64,000 bases of DNA, from assembly GCA_022410635.1 (NCBI GenBank), contig JAJVDF010000463.1, positions 1,003,409 through 1,067,408 on the forward strand. Direction: 5' to 3'. This DNA is from Tretioscincus oriximinensis. Taxonomy: Eukaryota > Chordata > Lepidosauria > Squamata > Gymnophthalmidae. Positions 11,701 to 23,700 of this stretch are shown in pieces. The notes beneath the pieces are model-generated. The model was not told the origin of the DNA. It was given only the letters and a program-made list of their open reading frames with translations, and made no database searches. Numbering within the stretch: position 1 is the first letter of the stretch; each line of letters opens with the position of its first letter. A program made the position numbers and the translations under genes.

Positions 11701-14700
11701 ATTCTAAAGCCAGGTCCAGGCTGGCAGTGGTTACCATGGAACCTGGCCCAACACAGCAGCAGGAAGAGGGAAAGAACAACACAGGAAGAGGGAAGGAAGA
11801 ATATGAAGAGGGGAAAGAAAAGTAAGCTAGACCCACTCTTGCATTAAACTCTGCCAATGGGCTTATTCCACTAGTAATAGTAATAAAAGAAACTTTCTTA
11901 GAGTTGCCCCACTCGAGCAAATTGCATTTTCAGACTTGTAGTTTGTGTATGTCTGTAGTGAATTAGGACAAACATAAAATAAAAAGGTAAGTTACTTTGT
12001 CCCTAAATATAGAGACACTTTCCACAAGTGCAAGAAAATCACACTCAGAAACAGAAGGAGTTAAGGTCTACTGGGTGGGGGGGACTGACAGAGGTGCTGA
12101 GCCAATCTTAGCTTGTTACCATTGCTACCCAATGAAATATCTGGAAAGTCAGATGGTGGCATCCAATGAATGGCAAATTATGATGCAGAGGTTTTTTCTT
12201 GTGTCCACAAGTGGTGCAAATGATTACAACTTACATTTATGAAGCTAATCTTATGCAATTTTTAAAACATTTATAGCATAACAAAATTCAAAATAGTTTT
12301 AATGGTAGTCTGGATCAGAATGTCTAGAGACTAATAAGAAAGCTTGAACTTTCATAGACTGACGGCTCCTTTAGATGCTGTTACTAAAAATGCTAACAAC
12401 ATGATGAAATTCAAATTCAATAATCACCAAGTTTGGGAAGAGAGTAATTCATATTGAAGTAGTCTTCAAAGAAATCAAAAATCCCTTTAGTTATGTTGGC
12501 AGCATACTCTGCTGTGTGTATTTGTTGAGGCTGAGCATAAACACGGAGCTGTAAAACAAAACAAAGATGTTAAAAATATTTCTAAACTGATATAGGCTTT
12601 GTGCACACAATGTTTTTCTACCTTGTTCGTGCAATCAGGAAGTCTCAGGCACAAGTGCTAAGTGGTTTTCATTAATTGTCCTGGAATAAATGCCTTTTTT
12701 CCTGAAATAAACTATTGCTCAGGTATTCAGGCATTGTTCCTAAGAGCCTCCGTATTCTTGCACAAATTAGATGTGAGATGACAAAAGAATCAAGAACACA
12801 GCAGTTGTTTCTATTGGTTGTTGCATGTAAAAAATAATAATTCTCGGACTGCACTATGACAAAATTAGTGAGCGATTTTACGGAACTGGGGTTTTGGTCA
12901 TGGAATATAAATGTTTAGTATGCATGGACACATGATTGCTATATTCTGGATTATAGCACTGTAATGGTTTTTAATTAGTCATGTGCACCTAGCCATAGTA
13001 TTTGTTTAACAGTAAACTATATTTAATCACTTTATATTATGTATCCAGATCTCTTCAAAATCAGAAATATCTGTAAAGTTGTCGGCAGCATTATACCAAC
13101 TTCTGGTTTTTCAAAGTCAGAAATAAGTGTACTGTTATGGTGAAATTAAATAAATAAACAAATAAATAAGTATTCATAAAAATGAACACTGCCCTAAAAA
13201 ATTTATAATCTGGACAAACAGGTGGTAACTTGATTTATTTGATAGTTTATCTTCAAACTTTCAGATCAGCAGTACACCAGTAAAACAGTGGTCTATTGCT
13301 TGCCCACCTTAACATGTGGCTTGGGTGAAGATAACCCAAGTTTAAGCTTATCCTATTTAATATGATAAAGGGCCATGCAAACAGGGTTTCTATTGTACAG
13401 TAAAAATGGATAATGTGTATGTGTTTGTTACAATTTCATTTTGCATGGAGAAACATACATATAATCAAAGTCATTCCACTCTGCAGAACAGGAACAATTG
13501 TAAGAACATTGCAGAAACATGCTGTTAATTACTTACAGGAATTCCTCGCGACGAATGTCTTTGTGTATAGGCAAATTGGTGCACAGCCCAGCATACTAAG
13601 TAAGTGCTCATTGGAACAGATGTATGGAATGTTGTCTGCATCCAGCCATTACCAAGTGAGGTTTCTTTCTAGGGTGGGTACAATAGCAGGAGATACTATA
13701 GTTATTCAGTGTACATATCTTCCATTTGGTCCTGCACTAAAATTTTCCACTGCATGGAAGTGGCTGGTTAGCTGAAGACTCCAGCTTGGGCTACTGAAGC
13801 CCTCTCCCTCTCTCCCCACCCACTCTTACCTCCCCTCCCTCTCACATTGTACAGAATAATCTGTTCAATGTGAAAAACAACTGTTGAACTATAGAACTGT
13901 TGAGCTGTGATGCATGGATAGTTATGTCATGAGACTGTGAGAGTGTTTCCATGGGAATGACATTTTAGCTGTTGCTAAACTGGAAAATGCAAATACCCAA
14001 CGATATTTGATCACTTGAATGATTAAAAATCCCTCACAAATCACCAAGAGGCTGAGTTGAGAGGCGAAGTGATCTGGTATTGACAGCAAACTATCCAATA
14101 GAATTTGGGAGGAGGGACTACAGAACTTCCTCTTGACAACCAGCTAATGAAATGACTGACTGGAGAGCATATCATGTGCACAGAAAATCTCGCTTGTCAG
14201 AAGCTGACACAAGAAAACTTGGAATATACAGTAAAGGTATGAACGAAGCAAATTAAAACCAGAGTGCAGATAACCTGGACTGTCAATAAATCCTGGAATA
14301 AAAAGAGTAAGTACCATATGAATGCAGCTAGAGTCTACTGTACTTCTGATTCTTGGCTATAGGTTTTATTTATGCTCCATGCATTCCATATTTTCTCCAA
14401 AATCAATTTAATTTTGTTTGGGTTTCTTACTCAGTTTCTGACTTTGAAAGTTTGGAAGATATTTAATGCTTACCTCCACTGGCATGTTGGACAAAGCTTG
14501 ATAAGAATCTTCATGGATAATTGATATTTTATATGTTGCCTTTTTGCTTGGTTCATCAAAGCAAGGAAACGATTTTCGTGCATCTGTTGGTTCATGGTCA
14601 GTGGCTGCTATACTCCTTGTGAAATAAATGAAAAACTTAATAAACCCTTATGTACTAATAAGGAAGTTCTATTTGTTGGGGGTTGGAAGGGAAGAAAAAT

Positions 14701-17700
14701 GAAAATTTGAGAGAATCACTTTTCAGGAAAGAATAGGAAGCAGGAAAATCCTATTTCCACAGCTCTCTCTTACCTACTTTCAGGCACTGTTTAACATGTT
14801 ATTCTGTTTTTAATGTTAACCGCCCTGACACTTTTGGGTATAGGGCAATAAAGAAATGCAAATAAATAATAAATAATTTTTTGCATGTGATTATTTATTA
14901 AACAGTGTAAATTTTATTAAGCCTTACAAGGTGTACAGCTAAACCCTTCAAAAGAAGCAAGAAGAGCCAGAAGCTCTAGGTTCTATAAGATCTATGCAAC
15001 ACAGTTTTTTAAAAATATATCTTGCCCTTCACCACTAGTCCAAAAGCAGGTAACAGAAAATTAAAAAGCAATTAAAAACATGTAAATATTTTAAAAGAAT
15101 CATATCTCCTTCCCACTCTCTCTCTAGCTTACCCAATCTCACTGAAGGGACATGCAGAGAGTGCTAAGGGTCAAAAGCCTGGGTGAAAAGTTAAGGTATT
15201 GCCAGGCTCTGAAAGCAATACAGTGTGGACTCTCGTGGGCTGACCAGATGACCCCTTTGGGGGGGGGGTGTTGAAAACCTGGTTTTGGGGTGCCTCCCAG
15301 TTTTTTCTGAGGAAATGTTTTTCAAAAGAAGGGGTTTTTTTTTCAAAATTTATTTTGTTTTTTTATTTATTTTTTCCTCAGAAAAAACCGGGAGGCACCG
15401 CCAAAACAGGTTTTCAAACCCCCTCCCCCCAAAAGGGGTCATCTGGTCAGCCTACTGGTGAGCCTTTAGAGGGAGACTGTTCCAGAGTGTAGAAGCCACC
15501 AAGAGAAGGCCTCCTACCCCTTGCATCTCTGAAAGGGGAGTACCAAAATTCCTTCTTCTTGTGATCTTAATGCACAGGCAGGTCTACACGGGTGATAGCA
15601 AGAGCCCAAGCCATTTAGGGATGTGTATGCTAATATCAATTTGCCATCTTCACTTTATTTATTTTTTTAAAAAAATAATAATCAAATTTTAAGATTTCTC
15701 AATATGTATTTCAGGTGGGTAGTGGATGACATTAAGCAGTTTGGCAAAAGTTAACTGGAAAAAGGGTTCATAACAGAGATATCGATCACTTTTACATAAT
15801 CCTGCCCATTTGTCTTTCTTATTCATTAAACCAGACTATATCGGCAGTCTTTAATCATTGAATATTGATAGGTTACACCAATACTGATAGAAATTACGGT
15901 TACTTTTTTTTCCTCAGAAAAAACTGGGAGGCATCCCAAAAACGAGTTTTCAACCTGCCCCCCAAGGGGTCATCTGGTCAGCCTACCTTTTCCCCACCCA
16001 CTAAGTTACAAACTAAACCTAATATGAATCGGTATGATGATGTTTAGTAGCCAGCACTTGAACATTTCACCTGTCGAGAGATATAAATGACTAAGGAAAA
16101 CAGGTTCATCAAAACTTCTGCCAAGGCTTAACATAAAATACTTTCTCTGCAAATGAAGTCAAACACTTCATTAATATGGTGCCAATGACAAAGTTTGATT
16201 GATGGCAGATTGAAACTAACCTTTTCCTTCAATTAATTTAAAATGCTTGTAATTTTCCAACCCCATGTCTATGAATATTTTTCAGTTACATCAAAGAAGT
16301 CTTTTTAAAACCTTTTAAAAAGTAATCAAGGATGGAGGAATCTAGTTACATTTCTGAAGAGCTGTAAGTTATCTTGGCAGCCAATTTGTCAATGTTTTAG
16401 TGCCCTTGATCGTCTCGTGGAATACATGAATTGCTTAACTGGCCATAAGGAAGATGTAGAAGCATTCTGAAGCCCATTCTGCATGAAGCAAATAGCCAAC
16501 ATTTTGGCTATGTATGAAATGCCATGCAAATCATGAGAATATTCATGACAGTTCTAGAAAGAACGATTTTTACCTATTGACTTGTACAGAAATAAAGTGT
16601 TTTCATTAGAGTGAAGAACCTGTTTGAGCTGTGTGTTTGTCAAGAAGGATTTTTACAGCCATTCTGATGCCGTGCCTTCATACTGAACTGGATACCTCTG
16701 CTGTATCTCTGCTATGCAATTTACCTGGCAGAGAAAGAATTGATTTGCAGCAGAAGAGTAGTCAAGGACTTGCTCACACACCTTGTAATAGTCTGACCAT
16801 GTCCACCGGTATTTTGATCATATAGTCATGGATATGTACATCTCAGCTGCAAAGCATTAGCCACTCTGTCAGATCACAGAACTTGAAATGCTGTGGCTGC
16901 CTCCAGACACTGTCCAGACTCAACTGGTATCTGGACATTTAGGAGCAAGAGAGATACAAAGACAGAAAAGCCTGCTAACAAACTTTTGTAAGCAGCAAAC
17001 ACGAAAATGTCTGAATTTTGTAATCGAAACAAGAGTGTGAGTAATTGATGCCAGAGCTTGGTCAACACATACAGAATATCAGGAATTAGCTCATGCAGTG
17101 ATTTACAGCAAGGCATGAACTAAATAGAATGCTTGCCAATAGCAAAGAGAAAGTGTAGTTTGTTTCCTTAAATATTAAATGGTTTTGCCTTCTCCTGGTG
17201 TGGGAGGAGCAACTTCACGCTTCAATTAACTAATCTTTGAGAGCATTCGAGGAGAATCTTATCTTGTCAGCGCTATAACACCACTTGATTTCTATCTAAG
17301 CTTTCTTTCTCCTGCCCAACATCAACATAATTTTCTCAGTTTTACTTGGTTTTCACACATGCATGATAGCTAGATGATCATGCATGTGTGAAAATATATA
17401 CTTCTGGAGTACTAAGGAAAATCCAGCAACAATGCTAGATTTCCTATACTATCCCATTTGTTTATATGTATGAAATGATGGAAAGTATGTGTGTTTTGCC
17501 TGCTGATAACTTCTAAGTGTCAGCCAAATATGCAAAAGCAAAACCTAAAAGAAAATAGGCAAGCATTTGGCTGGATCTTGGTAGTTCTTGCTGGGTTGAT
17601 CATTTCAGCTGCTCATCAAAAGCAAAGGTAAGAAGTATGCTGTTGACAGCACTTTGAAGGAGGCAATTATGAGATCTTGCTTAGGTCCTACATTGCCGCT

Positions 17701-20700
17701 AGCTGTCCGGAGTAGTCTGAGTTTACCTGGGAACCAATTGTTGTTTTTCAATAGGCACCAGCCCGTGAAAGCAGGTGGAGGGCTGGCTGGGCTTAGGAAA
17801 AGGCTTCTGGTGGCACACAGCTATTGCTTCGGCTGTGCCCTCCTTCAGCCAGCCCTCCACCTGCTTNCAGGGGCTGCTGCCTAGAGATTGGTTTGGCGAA
17901 GCGATGAGCAGCATTGAGACATCCTGTCAACCTCCCCACCTCCTGCTCCTTGCCTCAGCCGAACCACGTGACAGTGACGACGTCCTGCTTGTTGCTTCGC
18001 CGAGCCGATCTCCAGGCAGCAGCCCCCAAAAGCAGGTGGAGGGCTGGCTGGAAGGAGGGCACAGCCGAAGCAATGTGGCATAGCTGGCTTTGTGTCATGA
18101 GAATAAAATATTCAGTGTGCACAGACACGCCATTGCTATATTCCAGAATATAGCTTTGTAGCGCTTTTTAGTTCGTCGTGTGCATGCAGCCTAATTGCTG
18201 CTGCTCCCAGAAGGGATGATGTAGCACTGGATTTAAATGTCTACAAATTGTCAGAGATTATCTTTTGTAAAATAATAACAGAGTTCCAGCAAAAAAGGGC
18301 AAAGAAGAATCACTGGAGTTAAGACAGCTAAGGCGAAGAATACTAATGCAACTTAACCATCAGATTGACAGCATAGAGTAGCATTTGGATGGGTGCCTGA
18401 CTCTCATGTCAGTTGGGGACTTGGAAGCTAGGGTTACATGGCCTACATTCCAGATTTACTTCCAGTCTCAGCTTCTGCAGAAGCATCCCAGATGCTTTAG
18501 AAAGGCAAAGAGGATGTAGTCATGAGTAGCAGAGAGCATCCATTGCAATCAGTTTTGGGACAAAAATGTTGAACTCAATTTTGCAGCAATTTTAACTACT
18601 AAATTTAGATCCTCTACACATGAGACCTGCAATATGTCTTCTGTCCTCTAAGAACTTCCCACCAACATGTCTTCTAAGCAGTCCCAATGTTGGAATTTTA
18701 CAGTCTGGCATGCAAGTATGTGATTAATTGGATTCAAAACATCCACAAACGTTCAAAAAAGAAAAATAGAGTTATGACAATTGATGCTAGGCTTTGACCC
18801 AGATGAGAGAAACAACAATATGAGTTTATTCTAGGTGACTAACCTGATAAATAGATAAAAGAGAACCATTTACTGTATATGAAAGTAAAATTATTGTCCA
18901 CACTAGAGAACACTGTATGTTATAAACTGTATCAGTACAGAAGCCTATATTATAGATGCTGCATTGCATTCTTGTTTCTGACTGTTTACTGATAAAAGGC
19001 TGGACTATTTATCACAAGATTAGCACTTTTATTCATAGACATGACACAAATGGTTAATTTGGTTCTGGCAACTTTGTCAACCAAGATCTTATCATAAGTA
19101 ATAAAAGGCATGTGATAGAGTTCAGCTTTCCAAGGTATAATGACCAATAACAGGGCTTGAAAATTTTGGCAGCCTCCAGAGATCAGAGTTCTGGGTTAAA
19201 AACTGGCTAAAAGACAGAAAACAGAGGGAAGTAATAAATGGAAAGATGTGAGAAGTGAAACACCCCAGGGTTCCGTACCGAGTAGGAAAAGAAAGAAAGA
19301 ACAAAGGAATCAACTAAATTTGAACTAATGTAATGGTTTATTTTTTCTCTACTTTGTTTTATACTTAATTTTAACTTGTGTTAACTTCATTTTTAATAGT
19401 TGTAATTTCTTTGTGTTCTGTACAGCACTCTGTACACTGATAACCCTATATAAATAAATGAAATGAACAAACGAAAGATGGAAGGGAAGGAAGATGAAGA
19501 AGAAAAAAGCATGAAAAGAAGAGCGAAGGAAAGGAAAATGGAAAGAAGGAATGAAACAAAGAAGCTGCAAGTGAAAAGGGGAAGGGAGGGAGGGATGGAG
19601 TCGCTGGAGGCATGGATGGAAGCAAGGGGGAGGAGGGGCTAGAGCTCATTGCATTACTGTAACACAATCGACTAATTCCATTTGTATATATAGTGCTCAA
19701 AACAATTAAGGGAACACCTTAACATAAAAGTGTAACACTAAGTGTTCCCTTAATTGTTTTGAGCAGTATATATAAAATACGATATATGTCTGATTGCTCT
19801 GTACCAAATGCACCTTTGAGGGAAGAGGTGCACCTGGGAGAAGGCGAAAAGGAGACTACCCCAAAGGCCAGCATTGCAATCCATGGTAGTGGTGCAATAG
19901 AATAAATATTTGTCCTGGTTGACAAAGAGTTTAGTTGCAGTTTTGTTCAAGGGTAACATTCCAAAATTTCCAAACATACATAGTCTACAAATCCAGCTAT
20001 TTTAAAGTAATTTAAAGGTATATAAACATCTTTAGGGAGCATAAGAACGTGAGAAACGTTTTAGGAGAGCTTGTAAAGCAGAGTTGTTCTGCCAGGCCTT
20101 TGGCTAGCTTCAGTCTAGCCTCAGGCGGATCTGCTTCCACTGTTGTTTTAAAATCCTTTGGATGTGAATTGGCATATGTTGGGGGTTATGACTGCAATTT
20201 GTTTTTAAATATTTCCTGAATATTGTACTGTACTGGTTTTATATAGTTATCTTATATTTTATGTTTTGTATTGCATTGTGAGCCACCCAGAGCCCTTTGT
20301 GGGGTAAAATAAAGTAAAGGAATGTTTTCCTAGATCAAACCCAGAGCTGATCCAGTCCAGCAGTCTATACTTGCAGTGCACAAAAACCTCAGTTCAGATC
20401 TTAGTCACTTATCTCAGTTTACTCTCCAGTCAATTGCTTATGGATTTGCAGTAGATACACCAGTTCGATTCAAAGAAAGGTTTAATGATTTGGAACCAGC
20501 CTTCCAATGGTGTGACCAATGGGAGAAGACACTTTTATAATGACATACCATTTATATGTACTTCTATTTGAGTGAGATCAATGAGGGATCTACCACATGT
20601 GGCAAACTTTAATAAACCAAATAATCCTCCAGCAGTCTTCCGGACAGTTCAACTGAGTCCACCATTGTTAGGATAAGAGGACATCAGAAGAGCCAGGATA

Positions 20701-23700
20701 AGAGGACATCAGAAGAGCCCTGCTGAATCAAGCCAGAGCACATCTAGTCTACCATTCTGTCTCTCACAGTGGCACAGCAATTGCACCTAGGCAGTCTCAA
20801 GCAGAAAAAGGCAAAACCCTCCCCTGTTCTTGACTCCCTGCAAATGGTACCTCAGGAATACTGCTTTGTCCTGGGCTTTGAAGCTGAATCACTGCCAAAG
20901 ACTGACCAAAAAGCAACATCCAGCCAACAGCCTGAGATTGATGCTGAGCAGAAGGTGGAGAGCTTAGCCTGACATCAAGTAGCGTTACAGCATCATTAAG
21001 ATACGGTTTTCTGTCAGTGCCCTCAAAGACTGGTTAACTGAGGCTGGAACTTCTGCAGCGGGGAACAGCAGCCCACAGTGGGCTACAACTCCCAAGATAA
21101 TACTCTGTTCCACTGCTGTGAGTCATAGTCCATGAAATCTAGAGGGCCACAGTCTGAAACGCCAATTCTAGTCATTTCTTCTTTGTACTGTGCAATACTG
21201 GAACAGAAATAAAAATGCTGCTTCCTGCTACAAAATATTCAACAGAAAACAGAATGCATTCTTTATAGAAGAGAGAAACCCATACAGAGAAGCATACATA
21301 CTGCACAAACCTTTAACCAAACTGGGTTGGCTAAATATACTCTCTAAGTATTGTTGTCAGAAAGATCCAGCCAATGTTGTATTAAATCATGTAAATTACC
21401 ATATTCTGCTGTTTGTTTGACAGCCTTGAATTTCAGCCAAGAGAGTAGTTAGGGATCAGACAAGGATACTTATATCCCAGTTTTGACAACACTGCAGACT
21501 AATCAGTCCTTAAAGAAGCTATAAAATTGCTCCCAGGGGCTATCCTGCCTCTAAACCTATTCAAGGCAAGATGTCTAGATTTCTGTGATAATATCCCACA
21601 TAAAATCATTCATGGGGTGGATAAGGTGAATAGATAAAAATATTTTCTCTATCACACAACACTAGGACTAGGAGGCTTTTCTTTAAACTAATAGGCAGAA
21701 GAGTTAGGGCAGACAAGGGAAAGTATGTTTTCACCGAGGGGGTCATTGGTCCATGGAATGTACTTTCAGGAGAGGCCATGGTAGCTCACAGACTGGATAG
21801 CTTTAAGACAGATTAGAAAAATTCATGGAAGCAATTGGTATCAATAGCTACTAGGATGGATCTCTTGATAATTCCTCTGAGATAGAGCAACAGGCAGGAT
21901 TAGCTGTTGCATTCTTTTTTCACTCAGATTGTCATTGGCCTTTGGAATTTACTTCCAGAAGAGGCAGTTGTAACTAATTGCCAGGATAGCTTTAAGAGAG
22001 GATTAGACAAGTTCACTGACTCCAAGGGTATAAATAGCTGTTAGGATGGATGTCAGAGATGGAACAATAGACAGTATTCCTGAAATATTTGCAGAGTATC
22101 AAGAATAGGTGCATATTCTGCCCAGGTGCAATTGATGCGCCACTGTGTGAAACAGAATGCTGGACTAGATGGGCTCTGGCCCCATTCAGCAGGGCTCTTC
22201 TTAAGCAACATATATTTAATAAAACAGCGATCATTCTTCTAAAACATTTGAATCAATTTTCTTTTTAAAAGCATTCCTATCCCACACTAAATCAAACGGT
22301 TAAGTGCCAGAAAGCATCTAAGAAATGCATAATTAAAATATACTACAGTTTGTTTACAAAACACATGAAGTCCTTTTTTCTAAAAGTCTTTTTTCTCTTC
22401 AGTGCCTGTTCTGTATTATTTGTGTCATAGTTGAGTTTTTATACAAGCCAAAATTATATTAGACCTTAACAACAAAACCAAGAATAAGAAACAGCAAATG
22501 CACTCATATTTGTGTGTATCTACAACTGTATCCAGCTGTTGCTCCCAAAACAACAGCTGCAATAAACTAACTTTTTGTTTATTTTTGGCAAAAGGTGTGA
22601 GGCACAATTTTTAATTGAAACGGTGGGGGTTTAAATAGTCAACCCACTGTAGACAATAGAACTAAACTAGTTGAAGAAAGTTTTGAAAGAACTTACTCAC
22701 ATTTCTTCCCAGAGAGAAATCAGATTAGAAATAAGATATTAGCCAAATGATCTTGAATGGACTCTCCAAGTGCATTCTGAAAGGAAGACTGAATTCAATG
22801 ACTCGTTTGTTTTTTCACTCCTATCATCTGTACACAAGAAATTAGACCAAATGACCTTGAATGTTTGCCCAAAGTCAGTATGAAAGCGAGACTAAATTCA
22901 ACGAAGGCCTGATTTGCTTTACCTCCCTTTCAATTCATATGTACAACTATCAACTCAACAGATTTCCTACGAAACAGGAAAACCTCCTCTTCTGGTGTCA
23001 GCTCCTGCAGCCTGCGAACAATCATATGGAGTTTAGACCAAATTTGACGTCACAAGGACATCAGATTGGGATAAACCCAAGATGAGTCACCAAGGAATAG
23101 TGTGAATTAAGTGATCTTTGACACTAGCACTGTTTTTAGTCCCCTGGATGGTATTTAATTCTCTGGGCAAACTGAACAAGGACGCACTTTGAAAGCAGTT
23201 CAAGAGGTGTTTGCTTATGAATTAAGAATGGGTCACAAGTTACATGAAGCAAGGTGACTATGTGTATGTGTGTGTTTAAATCACCAGGTCCTTAACAATC
23301 CCTTCTCTGTATCTATTATTATTTCAAGCTAAGCTGAGTCAGCAACTACAGTAAGTGGTGCATCTTTCCTTCACATCACTGCTTTATGTTTGATTTCAGT
23401 TTTCCAAGCTCTGTTATTTAGAACTGAAAGATAATATTTGCACAGTCTATGAGAACTGCAACAGATGTATGCCTGAACATAAGGTTCCCTTGCAAACATG
23501 TGCCATGGGAGGACATGTGGTTTTCCACAACACAATGGCTGCATTTAAAGTGAAAACAAGAATAAAAGAGCAGCCCTCCTGAATTGGCCTATCTACTCCA
23601 GCATTCCCTCACAAAGACCTTTTATGACCTGAGCCTTATCCTGGGCTATATCTTGGAATAGGGGTCTGCCATCTACATGCTAGAATATGGAAAGCCCCAA

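Noticed and set aside
13413..13775. A 120-codon plus-strand open frame
   Set aside because: It is the antisense of ENPEP exon 3 and its flanks; the minus strand has the homologous protein and the splice sites.
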